From contig DASTXN010000141.1 of NCBI GenBank assembly GCA_035765515.1, positions 1 through 32,266 on the forward strand: 32,266 nt of DNA. Direction: 5' to 3'. The notes under the pieces are model-generated. The model was not told the origin of the DNA. It did no database searches and saw only the letters and a list, made by a program, of their open reading frames with translations. Each line of letters opens with the position of its first letter. The stretch's first letter is position 1. Both the position numbers and the translations under genes were made by a program. Source of the stretch: DASRSS01 sp035765515 (GTDB taxonomy: Bacteria; Actinomycetota; Actinomycetes; Mycobacteriales; Jatrophihabitantaceae). Of the stretch, positions 9,021-15,667 are shown piece after piece.

Positions 9021-9956
9021 TCAGCCCTTGTTCGCCAGATCGGCGATCGACGTCAGGTGGTACTTGTCGGCGGTCGCCTTGGTGACGACGATCGCGTCCT
9101 TGTCCTGCGCCGCCGACTGGGTCAGCACGGCCAGCTTGGACGGCAACGCCTTCTGCAGCGCCGCGAACACGTCGTCGGATGTCACCGCGGTCGCCGACTT
9201 GTCGAAGTACTGCAGCAGCACGCCGCTGTATTCGGGGATCAGGTCGATCGAGCCGTCCTCCAGGCCGGGGATGTAGGTCTCCCGGCTGCCGATGTTGAGC
9301 TTCGTGCTGATGCTTGCACCCTGGTCGGCGAGTGCCTGCGCGTAGATCTGGGCGAGGACCACGTTCTCCTGGAAGTTCGCCGAGCCCACCGTCAGCTTGA
9401 CGCCGGCGGCCTCGCTGCCCTTGGCGTCCAGGCCCGCGCCCGTCAGCCACGCGGCCGCAACCGCCTTCGGGTCCTGCTTCTCGGTGATGACCTTCCCGTT
9501 CATCGCGATGAGGTCGTTCGTCGTCAGCTTCGCGGAGATCGCGTCGAGCACCTGCTTGACGCCGTCGGTCACCTTCGACTTGTTGATCAGGGGCAGCACG
9601 TTCTGCGCGGTGTAGAGGTTCTTCGGATCCTGCAGCACCACGAAGTTGTCCTGCTTGATCGACGGGTCGGTGGTGAAGATGTCACCGGCGTCGATCTGGC
9701 CGTTCTTGAGCGCGTTGATGGTCAGCGGGCCGCCCGCGTCGAGCGACTTGTAACCCCCGAAGGTCACGTTGTAGACCTTCTTCAGACCCGGGACGCCGTC
9801 CACGCGGGTCTTGAACTCCGGCGGACCGCCGAGCACGAGCTTGCTCGCGATCGTTCCGCCACCACCGCCCCCGCCGTTGCCGGAGCTGCCACACGCGGTC
9901 AGCGGTACCACCAGCGCGGCGATGCCGAGCACCGCAGCCGCAACCTTGAGCTTCAT
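9021..9956 (-). CDS. Betaine-type ABC transporter substrate-binding lipoprotein with circularly permuted lobes
   Basis: 311 residues with a lipoprotein signal peptide: MKLK, a hydrophobic stretch and lipobox LTAC (Cys at about residue 22), then a Gly-rich linker. It would capture an osmoprotectant/betaine-like ligand outside the membrane for the adjacent permeases. Both lobes of the OpuAC/OpuBC/OsmoF fold are present but in reversed order. The segment that is normally C-terminal comes first (KLVLGGPPEFKTR, LDAGGPLTINALKNGQIDAG, DIFTTDPS). The normally N-terminal segment follows (LTVGSANFQENVVLAQIYAQ, NIGSRETYIPGLEDGSIDL, IPEYSGVLLQYF, TSIADLANKG-stop). The protein therefore ends exactly where usual relatives continue into its own beginning. 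It is complete, not truncated. Start ATG 9956 has AAGGAGAA 6 bases upstream. Last gene of the operon. Confidence 0.92.
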   Translation of the reverse strand: MKLKVAAAVLGIAALVVPLTACGSSGNGGGGGGGTIASKLVLGGPPEFKTRVDGVPGLKKVYNVTFGGYKSLDAGGPLTINALKNGQIDAGDIFTTDPSIKQDNFVVLQDPKNLYTAQNVLPLINKSKVTDGVKQVLDAISAKLTTNDLIAMNGKVITEKQDPKAVAAAWLTGAGLDAKGSEAAGVKLTVGSANFQENVVLAQIYAQALADQGASISTKLNIGSRETYIPGLEDGSIDLIPEYSGVLLQYFDKSATAVTSDDVFAALQKALPSKLAVLTQSAAQDKDAIVVTKATADKYHLTSIADLANKG

Positions 9957-9999
9957 CGAACTTCTCCTTAGCGTGTTGGTTCATCGCCTGTCGTTGCTG

Positions 10000-10016
10000 G
10001 CGGGGGCCGGCCCCGC
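10000..10016 (-). other. GC hairpin between permease and binding-protein genes
   Basis: GCGGGG (10000-10005) pairs with CCCCGC (10011-10016) around GCCGG, in the 66-base gap just after the second permease stop. Strong intercistronic hairpins upstream of binding-protein genes often give attenuation or mRNA stability and so unequal subunit amounts. That role is inferred here; the pairing itself is direct. Confidence 0.4.
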
Positions 10017-10022
10017 GCCGGA

Positions 10023-10793
10023 TCAGGTCGTGGCGACCTCCAGCTGTTCGACTGCGCCGTCCACGGCGCCCGGCGTTGCGGCGCCCCGGGTACGGGCGAA
10101 CCGGCCGGTCACGCCGCGGGACGTGGCGTACCGCTGCACGAGTGCGAGAGCCAGGTCCGCGACCAGGGCGAGCACCGCAACCAGGATCGCGCCGCTGACG
10201 ACCTGCGGGAAGTCGTGACTGGCCAGACCGTCGTAGACGAACCGGCCGAGGCCGCCCAGGCCGACGTAGGCCGCGACCGTGGCGGTCGAGATCACCTGCA
10301 GTGTCGCGCTGCGGAACCCGGAGAAGATCAGCGGAAGCGCGTTCGGGAACTCCACCTTCCACAGCACCTGACCGCCGGTCATGCCCATGCCGCGCGCCGC
10401 GTCACGGGCGGCGTCCCCGACGTTCTGCACGCCCGCGTACGTGTTGGCCAGGATGGGCGGGATCGCGAGCAGGATCAGCACGATCTCCGTCGGGATCAAG
10501 AACACGCCGTTGCCCCGGCCGTGGAAGTGCGGCGCCAAGATCACGTAGAACAGCACCAGCAGGCCGATCGAGGGCAGCGCGCGCACGCCGTTGACGACCG
10601 ACACCAGAAACGCGGCGCGGCAGGTGTGCCCGATCACGAGGCCGAGTGGCAGCCCGATCGCCACCGCAATGCCGAGCGCGATCGCGGAGTACTCGACGTG
10701 GTTTGCCAACTGCGTGGCGATGCCGGTCTGGCCGTAGGTGTTGCGCCAGTTGGCACCGTCGAACAGCCAGCTCCAGGTGTTGCTGTCGCTCAT
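10023..10793 (-). CDS. ABC transporter permease, OpuB/ProW (betaine) type
   Basis: 256 residues, an integral membrane subunit of a glycine-betaine/choline-type importer. Hydrophobic segments include VEYSAIALGIAVAIGLPLGL, VNGVRALPSIGLLVLFYVIL and AILVAVLALVADLALAL. The cytoplasmic coupling (EAA) loop reads DAARGMGMTGGQVLWKVEFP followed by NALPLI, the family's G...P pattern for docking on the ATPase. The ATG at 10793 has GAGGA 5 bases upstream and gives MSDSNTW; a GTG at 10880 in the same frame would add 29 residues, but that stretch is encoded by the inserted 80-bp element and is probably not part of the protein. It is coupled to the bridging mini-ORF by an ATGA overlap. Confidence 0.92.
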   Translation of the reverse strand: MSDSNTWSWLFDGANWRNTYGQTGIATQLANHVEYSAIALGIAVAIGLPLGLVIGHTCRAAFLVSVVNGVRALPSIGLLVLFYVILAPHFHGRGNGVFLIPTEIVLILLAIPPILANTYAGVQNVGDAARDAARGMGMTGGQVLWKVEFPNALPLIFSGFRSATLQVISTATVAAYVGLGGLGRFVYDGLASHDFPQVVSGAILVAVLALVADLALALVQRYATSRGVTGRFARTRGAATPGAVDGAVEQLEVATT

Positions 10794-10873
10794 CGCTGTC
10801 CTCGCTTCGCTGCGGGCTGCGACGAGGCTCCACACCGCACTGCGCCCACTGATTCGCTCGCTGGCTCGCTCAT
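10790..10873 (-). CDS. 27-residue bridging ORF joining the two permease genes
   Basis: An ATG (10873-10871) overlaps the TGA of the upstream permease gene as ATGA, opens a 27-codon frame (MSEPASESVG... AAKRGQR), and its own TGA (10792-10790) overlaps the ATG of the next permease gene, again as ATGA. Ribosomes finishing permease 1 could thus relay through this ORF to permease 2. The peptide has no recognisable domain and is probably only a coupling device; it is created by the MIRU-like insertion. Confidence 0.4.
   Translation of the reverse strand: MSEPASESVGAVRCGASSQPAAKRGQR
10791..10870. mobile_element. MIRU-like 80-bp intercistronic insertion
   Basis: The 11-base sequence GCGATGAGCGA occurs on the minus strand both at the end of permease 1 (around 10873) and at the start of permease 2 (around 10793), 80 bases apart. 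Removing one period restores a direct ATGA stop/start overlap, which matches the GTGA overlaps at the other junctions of this operon. Mycobacterial MIRUs are 77-101 bp, insert at such DTGA coupling sites and carry a small ORF overlapping both neighbours, exactly as here. The body is rich in GAGCGAGC/GCGAAGCGAG motifs. Relationship to MIRUs by descent is not shown, only by architecture. Confidence 0.5.
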
Positions 10874-11577
10874 CGCGCACCTGCCGCGCGGCGCCACGGG
10901 GTGAGCAGTCGGTTGAGCAGCACGATCAGCGCGTCCAGGACGAGGGCCAGCACGACGCACAGGACGATGCCGAGCGCGATCGGCGGATAGTACGGACTGC
11001 CGGCCGAGAGCTGGAAGCCGTTCGTGAACAACTGGCCGAGCTCGGGGACGCCGACGGTTGCGGCGACCGCGACCATGCTGACGTTGGACACCGTCGCCAC
11101 CCGGAGCCCGGCCGCGATCACCGGCAGCGCGATCGGCAGGTCGACCTTCACCAGCCGCCCGACCGTGGTGTAACCCATCGCGGTGGCGGCCTGGGCTACG
11201 TCCTCGGGCACCGCGCCGAGTCCGTCGGCGACCACGCGCACCATGAGGGCGACCGTGTAGATCGCCAGCGCGATCACGACGTTGATCGGATCCAGGATCT
11301 GCGTGCCCAGCAGGCGCGGCAGGATCACGAACAGCGCAATGGACGGGATCGTGTACAGCAACCCGGTCAGCGAAACCATCGGCGGATACGTCCACTTGTA
11401 TCGGCGGGCGATCCAGCCGAGCGGCAGCGACACCGCCAGCCCGACGACGACGGGTACGACCGAGAGCCACGCGTGCGACCACGTCCAGCTCAGCACCTGG
11501 TGGCGGTGGTGGGAGAAGTAGCTGAACAGCTGCAGCGGTGAGGAATCACTGGCGGTGAGCGTGTCGGCCAGGATCAC
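10870..11577 (-). CDS. ABC transporter permease, OpuB/ProW (betaine) type
   Basis: 235 residues, the other membrane subunit of the importer. Transmembrane segments include LSVVPVVVGLAVSLPLGWIA, SLTGLLYTIPSIALFVILPR and IALGIVLCVVLALVLDALIV. The EAA coupling loop is QAATAMGYTTVGRLVKVDLP then IALPVI. The two different permeases suggest a heterodimeric channel. Start GTG at 11577 overlaps the ATPase stop as GTGA, so translation is coupled; the stop overlaps the ATG of the bridging ORF. Confidence 0.93.
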   Translation of the reverse strand: MILADTLTASDSSPLQLFSYFSHHRHQVLSWTWSHAWLSVVPVVVGLAVSLPLGWIARRYKWTYPPMVSLTGLLYTIPSIALFVILPRLLGTQILDPINVVIALAIYTVALMVRVVADGLGAVPEDVAQAATAMGYTTVGRLVKVDLPIALPVIAAGLRVATVSNVSMVAVAATVGVPELGQLFTNGFQLSAGSPYYPPIALGIVLCVVLALVLDALIVLLNRLLTPWRRAAGAR

Positions 11578-12716
11578 GACGGATCACCCACCGCCGGCGT
11601 GCGCACCTGTGCGTGTGCGGAGCGCGCCTCGATCAGGTCCAGGACGCGGCGCGCCGTGACCGTTCCCAGCAGCGCGCCGGAACCGTCGACGACCACCCCG
11701 CGCCCGGACGGCGCCGACAGCGCGGCGTCCAGCGCCTCGCGCAGCGTTCCGCCCTGGACGGCCGAGGTGCCACCGAGGCTCAGCGCCGACGCGGTGATCT
11801 CGCCGGACAGGGCGGAGGCAGGCACATCGGCCACGTGCAGCCAGCCGACCGGCACCCGGTTGCCGTCAACGACGAGCACCCAGTCGTCCTCGGCCACGTC
11901 ACGGGCCACGCGCAGCGGTGCGCCCAGCGGCACGCTCGGCTCGGTGGCGAGCGGGATGTCGCCGGCCGGCGCGAATCCCAGCGCGCGGTATCCGCGGTCG
12001 CGTCCGACGAAGCCGGCGACGAACGCGTCGGCCGGGGCCGCGAGCAGCTCGGCGGGCGGCGCGATCTGGGCGAGCCGGCCGCCGACGTCCAGGACGGCCA
12101 CCTGGTCGCCGAGCTTGATCGCCTCGTCGATGTCGTGCGTGACGAAGACGATCGTCTTGCCGAGCTCGCCCTGCAGGCGCAGGAACTCCTGCTGCAGCTG
12201 ACCGCGGACGACCGGGTCCACCGCGCTGAACGGCTCGTCCATCAACATGACCGGCGGGTCTGCGGCCAGGGCCCGCGCGACGCCGACGCGCTGCTGCTGG
12301 CCGCCGGACAGCTGCACCGGGTACCGCTTGCCCAGGTGCGGCTCCAGTCCGACGAGTTCGAGCAGCTCGGCGGCCCGCGCTCGCGCCTTCTTGCGGTTCT
12401 GGCCGAGCATGAACGGCACCGTTGCGATGTTGTCGATGATCGTGCGATGCGGGAACAGGCCGGCGTGCTGGATGACGTAGCCGATGCCGCGGCGCAGCTC
12501 GGTGGCCGACACCTTCGCCGTGTCCTGGTCGTCGAGCATGATGCGCCCGCCGGACGGTTCGATCATCCGGTTGATCATCCGCAGGCTCGTCGTCTTGCCG
12601 CATCCCGACGGCCCGACCAGCACCGTGATCTGGCCCGAGGGCGCGACGAAGCTGAGGTTGCCGACGGCCACCGTGCCGTCCGGATATCTCTTGGTCACCG
12701 AATCGAACCGGATCAC
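11574..12716 (-). CDS. ABC transporter ATPase, OpuBA/ProV type with CBS-like tail
   Basis: 380 residues, the energising subunit of the betaine-type importer. Walker A GPSGCGKTT (35-43), signature LSGGQQQR (136-143), Walker B VMLMDEP (156-162) and the switch His in TIVFVTHD are all intact. After about residue 250 comes a regulatory tail of tandem CBS-like units (for example WVLVVDGNRVPVGWLHVADV and GVVVDGSGALLGTVTARRVL), as in ProV/OpuAA where it can sense ionic strength. The GTG start at 12716 overlaps the IclR gene stop as GTGA; the open frame extends far upstream but through the IclR gene. The overlap places regulator and transporter on one transcript. Confidence 0.95.
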   Translation of the reverse strand: MIRFDSVTKRYPDGTVAVGNLSFVAPSGQITVLVGPSGCGKTTSLRMINRMIEPSGGRIMLDDQDTAKVSATELRRGIGYVIQHAGLFPHRTIIDNIATVPFMLGQNRKKARARAAELLELVGLEPHLGKRYPVQLSGGQQQRVGVARALAADPPVMLMDEPFSAVDPVVRGQLQQEFLRLQGELGKTIVFVTHDIDEAIKLGDQVAVLDVGGRLAQIAPPAELLAAPADAFVAGFVGRDRGYRALGFAPAGDIPLATEPSVPLGAPLRVARDVAEDDWVLVVDGNRVPVGWLHVADVPASALSGEITASALSLGGTSAVQGGTLREALDAALSAPSGRGVVVDGSGALLGTVTARRVLDLIEARSAHAQVRTPAVGDPS

Positions 12717-13456
12717 TTCGCAGCCACCTCTCCTCGGGGTAGTCCGGCCGTCGGGACACCCAGTTGTGCCCCGACAGCCTGCGCCTCGTGTGCGACAGCG
12801 CGGCCGTACGCGTGCAAGGTGCGCTCGTCGATTCGGTACGTAGGGCCCAGCAGGCTCAGCGCGCCGGCAATTCCCCCGGGCCAGCGGATCGGCGCGACCA
12901 CTGCGGTGACGTCCGGCTCCAGCCCATTGCGTTCGGTGACGTAACCGCACGCGGGCACCTCGCCGCACAGCGCGCGGCCGACGGCCAGATGGGCGAGCGG
13001 CACGGAGCGGCCGACCCAGCTGGTGTGCCGGATCGCGTAGGTCCCCTCCACCATGGCGATGTAGACGGCGCAGTCGCCGGAGCTGCGCGTCGCCAGATAG
13101 GTCGACTCCCCCGTCACTGCGACGATGTGCTGCATGCCCGGCTCGGCCAGCCGCACCAGCGATTCGCGTCCCAAGGCCCCGGCGCCGAGTTGGATGAGGC
13201 GGATGCCCGCCCGGAACATGCCCGACGGGTCGCGGACGACGAAGCCGGCCGACTCCAGCGTGCGCAGCAGGCGCAATGCGGTGCTCGGCGGCAGCTGGGC
13301 GCGGCGGGCGCACTCCGACAGGCCGATGGAACCGTGCTCGCACACCTCGGCCAGCAGATCCAGGGCGCGCTCGACCGTCCGGGTCGAAGCCGCGCCGGCC
13401 GTCGCCGCTACCGGCCGCTGTGCTTGCCTCGCCGCTGCCGGCACTCGTGCCGCCAT
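12713..13456 (-). CDS. IclR-family transcriptional regulator
   Basis: 247 residues. The N-terminal winged helix (about 25-85) reads TRTVERALDLLAEVCEHGSI, LSECARRAQLPPSTALRLLR and FRAGIRLIQLG, classic IclR. The C-terminal GAF-like effector domain (about 95-240) includes TYLATRSSGDCAVYIAMVEG and VAPIRWPGGIAGALSLLGP. IclR proteins usually sense a small catabolic substrate and control a neighbouring catabolic operon. This one heads the transporter operon and diverges from the lyase gene, so it probably controls both from the 144-bp gap. Start ATG 13456 has AGGGGG about 7 bases upstream. Confidence 0.95.
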   Translation of the reverse strand: MAARVPAAARQAQRPVAATAGAASTRTVERALDLLAEVCEHGSIGLSECARRAQLPPSTALRLLRTLESAGFVVRDPSGMFRAGIRLIQLGAGALGRESLVRLAEPGMQHIVAVTGESTYLATRSSGDCAVYIAMVEGTYAIRHTSWVGRSVPLAHLAVGRALCGEVPACGYVTERNGLEPDVTAVVAPIRWPGGIAGALSLLGPTYRIDERTLHAYGRAVAHEAQAVGAQLGVPTAGLPRGEVAAK

Positions 13457-13600
13457 CGCGCACCCCCTGGATCGGGCTTCCACTCTGTAGCAGGCCCTTG
13501 CCGTTGTGCGGTAGGGTGCCACGAACTTCGGCCGAGGGGAACCCCCAATCGGCGAATCGGGTGCGATCGATATCGCCGCGTGACCCGCGAGGAGGCCGGC
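13457..13600. promoter_or_regulatory. Divergent control region between IclR-transporter operon and lyase
   Basis: This 144-bp gap must hold both divergent promoters and is the natural IclR target. The best dyad I see is GCGAT-CGAT-ATCGC (13563-13576), inside a wider CGGGT/ACCCG pair (13558-13562 and 13583-13587). No convincing -35/-10 pair is visible in either direction. The lyase ribosome site GAGGAGG lies about 6 bases before its ATG. The site call is tentative. Confidence 0.3.
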
Positions 13601-15007
13601 ATGGTGCAGCTTGACGGGTCCGGGCTCACCGCCTCGGCGGTGACGGCGATCGCGGAGCGGCGCGAGACGGTGTCGCTCGCGGCCGGGGTGCACGCGCGGG
13701 TGGCGGCATCGGCGGACTTCGGCAGCCGCGCCGCAACCGAGCGCCCGGTCTACGGCCGCACCACCGGAGTCGGCGCCAACCGCTCGGTCACGCTGGCCGA
13801 CCCGGACGCGCAGGCACACGGCCTGCTGCGCAGCCACGCAACGTCAGCCGGCCCCGAGCGCTCCCGCGAGCGCGTCCGGGCGATGCTCGCCGTGCGCCTG
13901 AACCAATTGGCCGCCGGCGGCAGCGGCGTCTCGGTCGCCGTCGTCGACGCGCTCGCGGCGATGCTGGCCGAGGACGCTCTGCCCACAGTGCGCGAACTGA
14001 GCGGCGTCGGCACCGCCGACCTGGCGCCGCTCGCGTCGACCGCACTCGCCCTCGCCGGGCTCACCGTCACCACGCCACCGCTGCAGACGGTGACACCGGT
14101 CGGGATCGGCGACGCGCTGGGGTTCATGAGCAGCAACGCCGCGACGCTGGGTGACACCGCGCTGGCGCTCGCGGGCCTACGTCCGTTGGCGCGGGCGGCG
14201 CTGGCCGTCGCCGCGCTCAGCCACACGGCGGTGGACGGGAACGCCGAGGCATATGCCGCGGCCGTCGAGCGGGCCACGCCGTTCCCGGGCGCCCGCGCCG
14301 TGTGCTCCGCCATGCGCGACCGCCTCGCCGGCGCGGGGCCCGCCGCGCGCATCCAGGACCCGTTCGGGCTGCGCGCGCTGCCGCAGGTACACGGTGCGCT
14401 GCTGGACCGGTTGGACGAACTCGACGCGGTGTTCACGGCGATGGCCAACGCGCCGTCGGAGAATCCGCTGCTGATTCCCGGCGAGCCCGTCGCGCATCAC
14501 GGCGCGTTCCACGCCGCCTACCTCGCCCAGGCCCTGGACGCGACCCGCTCGGCGCTGGCCCAGGCGGCCGAACTCGGCCTGAGCCGGATCACCATGTTCG
14601 CCGAGCCGGCGCTGACCGGGCAGACCCCGTTCCTCGCCGACGGCACGCCCGGCGCGTGCGGGGCGATGGTGGTCGAGTACACCGCCGCCGCGGCGCTGGG
14701 TCAGCTGCGAGCCGCCGCGACGCCGGTCGCCGTCCAGGCGATCACCCTGTCGCGCGGGCTCGAGGAGGACGGCAGCTTCGCCGCACTCGGCGCGGCGTAC
14801 GCACTGTCGGCGATCGCGCCGTACCGCACTGTCGTCGCCTGCGAGCTGGTCGTCGCGCTGCGCTGTCTGCGGCTGCGCGAGATGCCCTGGCCCGCCGCTC
14901 TTGCGGACGTGCTCGAGCTCTGTGCCGCGCTGCCGGCGGACGTTCACGACCGCGATCTGACCGGCGACATCGCCGCCGCCGAGGAGCTGTTGCCCGCCCT
15001 GGCCTGA
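13601..15007 (+). CDS. HAL/PAL-fold lyase lacking the MIO triad (ergothionase-like candidate)
   Basis: 468 residues of the histidine/phenylalanine ammonia-lyase family. Family landmarks are present: VYGRTTGVGAN (Tyr51), LLRSHATSAG, RVRAMLAVRLNQLAAGGSGV, ADLAPLASTALALAG, IQDPFGLRALPQVHGALLD (Arg258), NAPSENPLLIPG, and LEEDGSFAALG (Glu389). The Ala-Ser-Gly that cyclises to MIO, just before DLAPLA, is Gly137-Thr138-Ala139 here. The usual Asn of the LALINGT motif is Ser177 and the usual Tyr of QDAYSLR is Phe255. Standard ammonia elimination is therefore unlikely. MIO-free relatives such as ergothionase eliminate trimethylamine from a betaine, which needs no MIO, and the adjoining betaine importer fits. 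The substrate is inferred. ATG 13601 has GAGGAGG upstream. Confidence 0.85.
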   Translation: MVQLDGSGLTASAVTAIAERRETVSLAAGVHARVAASADFGSRAATERPVYGRTTGVGANRSVTLADPDAQAHGLLRSHATSAGPERSRERVRAMLAVRLNQLAAGGSGVSVAVVDALAAMLAEDALPTVRELSGVGTADLAPLASTALALAGLTVTTPPLQTVTPVGIGDALGFMSSNAATLGDTALALAGLRPLARAALAVAALSHTAVDGNAEAYAAAVERATPFPGARAVCSAMRDRLAGAGPAARIQDPFGLRALPQVHGALLDRLDELDAVFTAMANAPSENPLLIPGEPVAHHGAFHAAYLAQALDATRSALAQAAELGLSRITMFAEPALTGQTPFLADGTPGACGAMVVEYTAAAALGQLRAAATPVAVQAITLSRGLEEDGSFAALGAAYALSAIAPYRTVVACELVVALRCLRLREMPWPAALADVLELCAALPADVHDRDLTGDIAAAEELLPALA

Positions 15008-15031
15008 CGACCGGGCTGCCGGCCGGCGGGC

Positions 15032-15667
15032 TCAGACCATGTCGTCGAGCGGGCGCAGTTCGTCCGCGTACGACACCGACGTGCGCCGCAGCACTCCGCT
15101 CGCGCCGACGGTGTACTGGCCCATGCGCCACAGCGGCGGCGAGTACGCGTGGATGGAGACGCTGCCGGCGTCGCGCCCGGTGAGCCGATGGATGTGGTCC
15201 GGGCCGAAGCAGAACACCGACCCGCTGGCGACATCGGTCGCGACGCTAGGCGTGTGGACGGCCAGGTTGTGCTCGGTCAGGCAGCCCTCGACGACGGCGA
15301 CCGCGCCCGAGGAGATGTCGTGGTCGTGCCAGCCCGTGTCGTTCTTCGGCGTCCAGCACAGCACCCACACATCCACGTGCTGGTCCCGGTGCAGCGAGAC
15401 GTAGTGGCGATTGTCGTCGTCGAAGGCGACGTGCTCGCGCCACAGCTCCGGGCGCGCGGCGATCGACGCGGCGAGCTCGAGCAATTCCTCGGCGTCCAGA
15501 TCGCGGTCGGGCAGCTGCTCCAGCGTCGTGCGCAGGGCAGGGATATCGGCCCAGCTGCGGGCCGACTGGGCCGGCACGCCGTCCGTCGAGGGCGCCGCGA
15601 TGATCGCGGCAGCCTGGTCGATCGCGCCGGCGGTGGTGCCCTCGGTGTGCTCGTTCACTGCGGTCAT
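15032..15667 (-). CDS. Cysteine dioxygenase family thiol dioxygenase (cupin)
   Basis: 211 residues, matching bacterial type I cysteine dioxygenase/thiol dioxygenases, mononuclear iron enzymes that oxidise a thiol to a sulfinate with O2. The three iron ligands are visible: His114 and His116 in TGWHDHDISSGAVAVVEG, and His160 in PDHIHRLTG. Tyr175 in SIHAYSPPL corresponds to the active-site Tyr; Gly121 replaces the mammalian cross-link Cys, as in bacterial enzymes. The first 40 residues are a variable leader. ATG 15667 overlaps the amidohydrolase stop as ATGA, so the two are translationally coupled. The true thiol (cysteine, mercaptopropionate, or a sulfur-bearing imidazole product) cannot be read from sequence. 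Confidence 0.85.
   Translation of the reverse strand: MTAVNEHTEGTTAGAIDQAAAIIAAPSTDGVPAQSARSWADIPALRTTLEQLPDRDLDAEELLELAASIAARPELWREHVAFDDDNRHYVSLHRDQHVDVWVLCWTPKNDTGWHDHDISSGAVAVVEGCLTEHNLAVHTPSVATDVASGSVFCFGPDHIHRLTGRDAGSVSIHAYSPPLWRMGQYTVGASGVLRRTSVSYADELRPLDDMV

Noticed and set aside
10794..10880. N-terminal extension of the second permease from GTG 10880
   Set aside because: The extension is encoded by the inserted 80-bp block, while ATG 10793 has its own GAGGA site and matches family starts.
11574..13463. Fusion of a regulator-like N-terminus to the ABC ATPase suggested by one long open frame
   Set aside because: The upstream 249 codons are an out-of-frame reading of the IclR gene; the ATPase starts at GTG 12716 with a GTGA overlap.
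15018..15027. GCCGGCCGGC palindrome between the convergent lyase and dioxygenase genes
   Set aside because: It is short and fully GC; it may help terminate, but nothing distinguishes it from chance in this composition.
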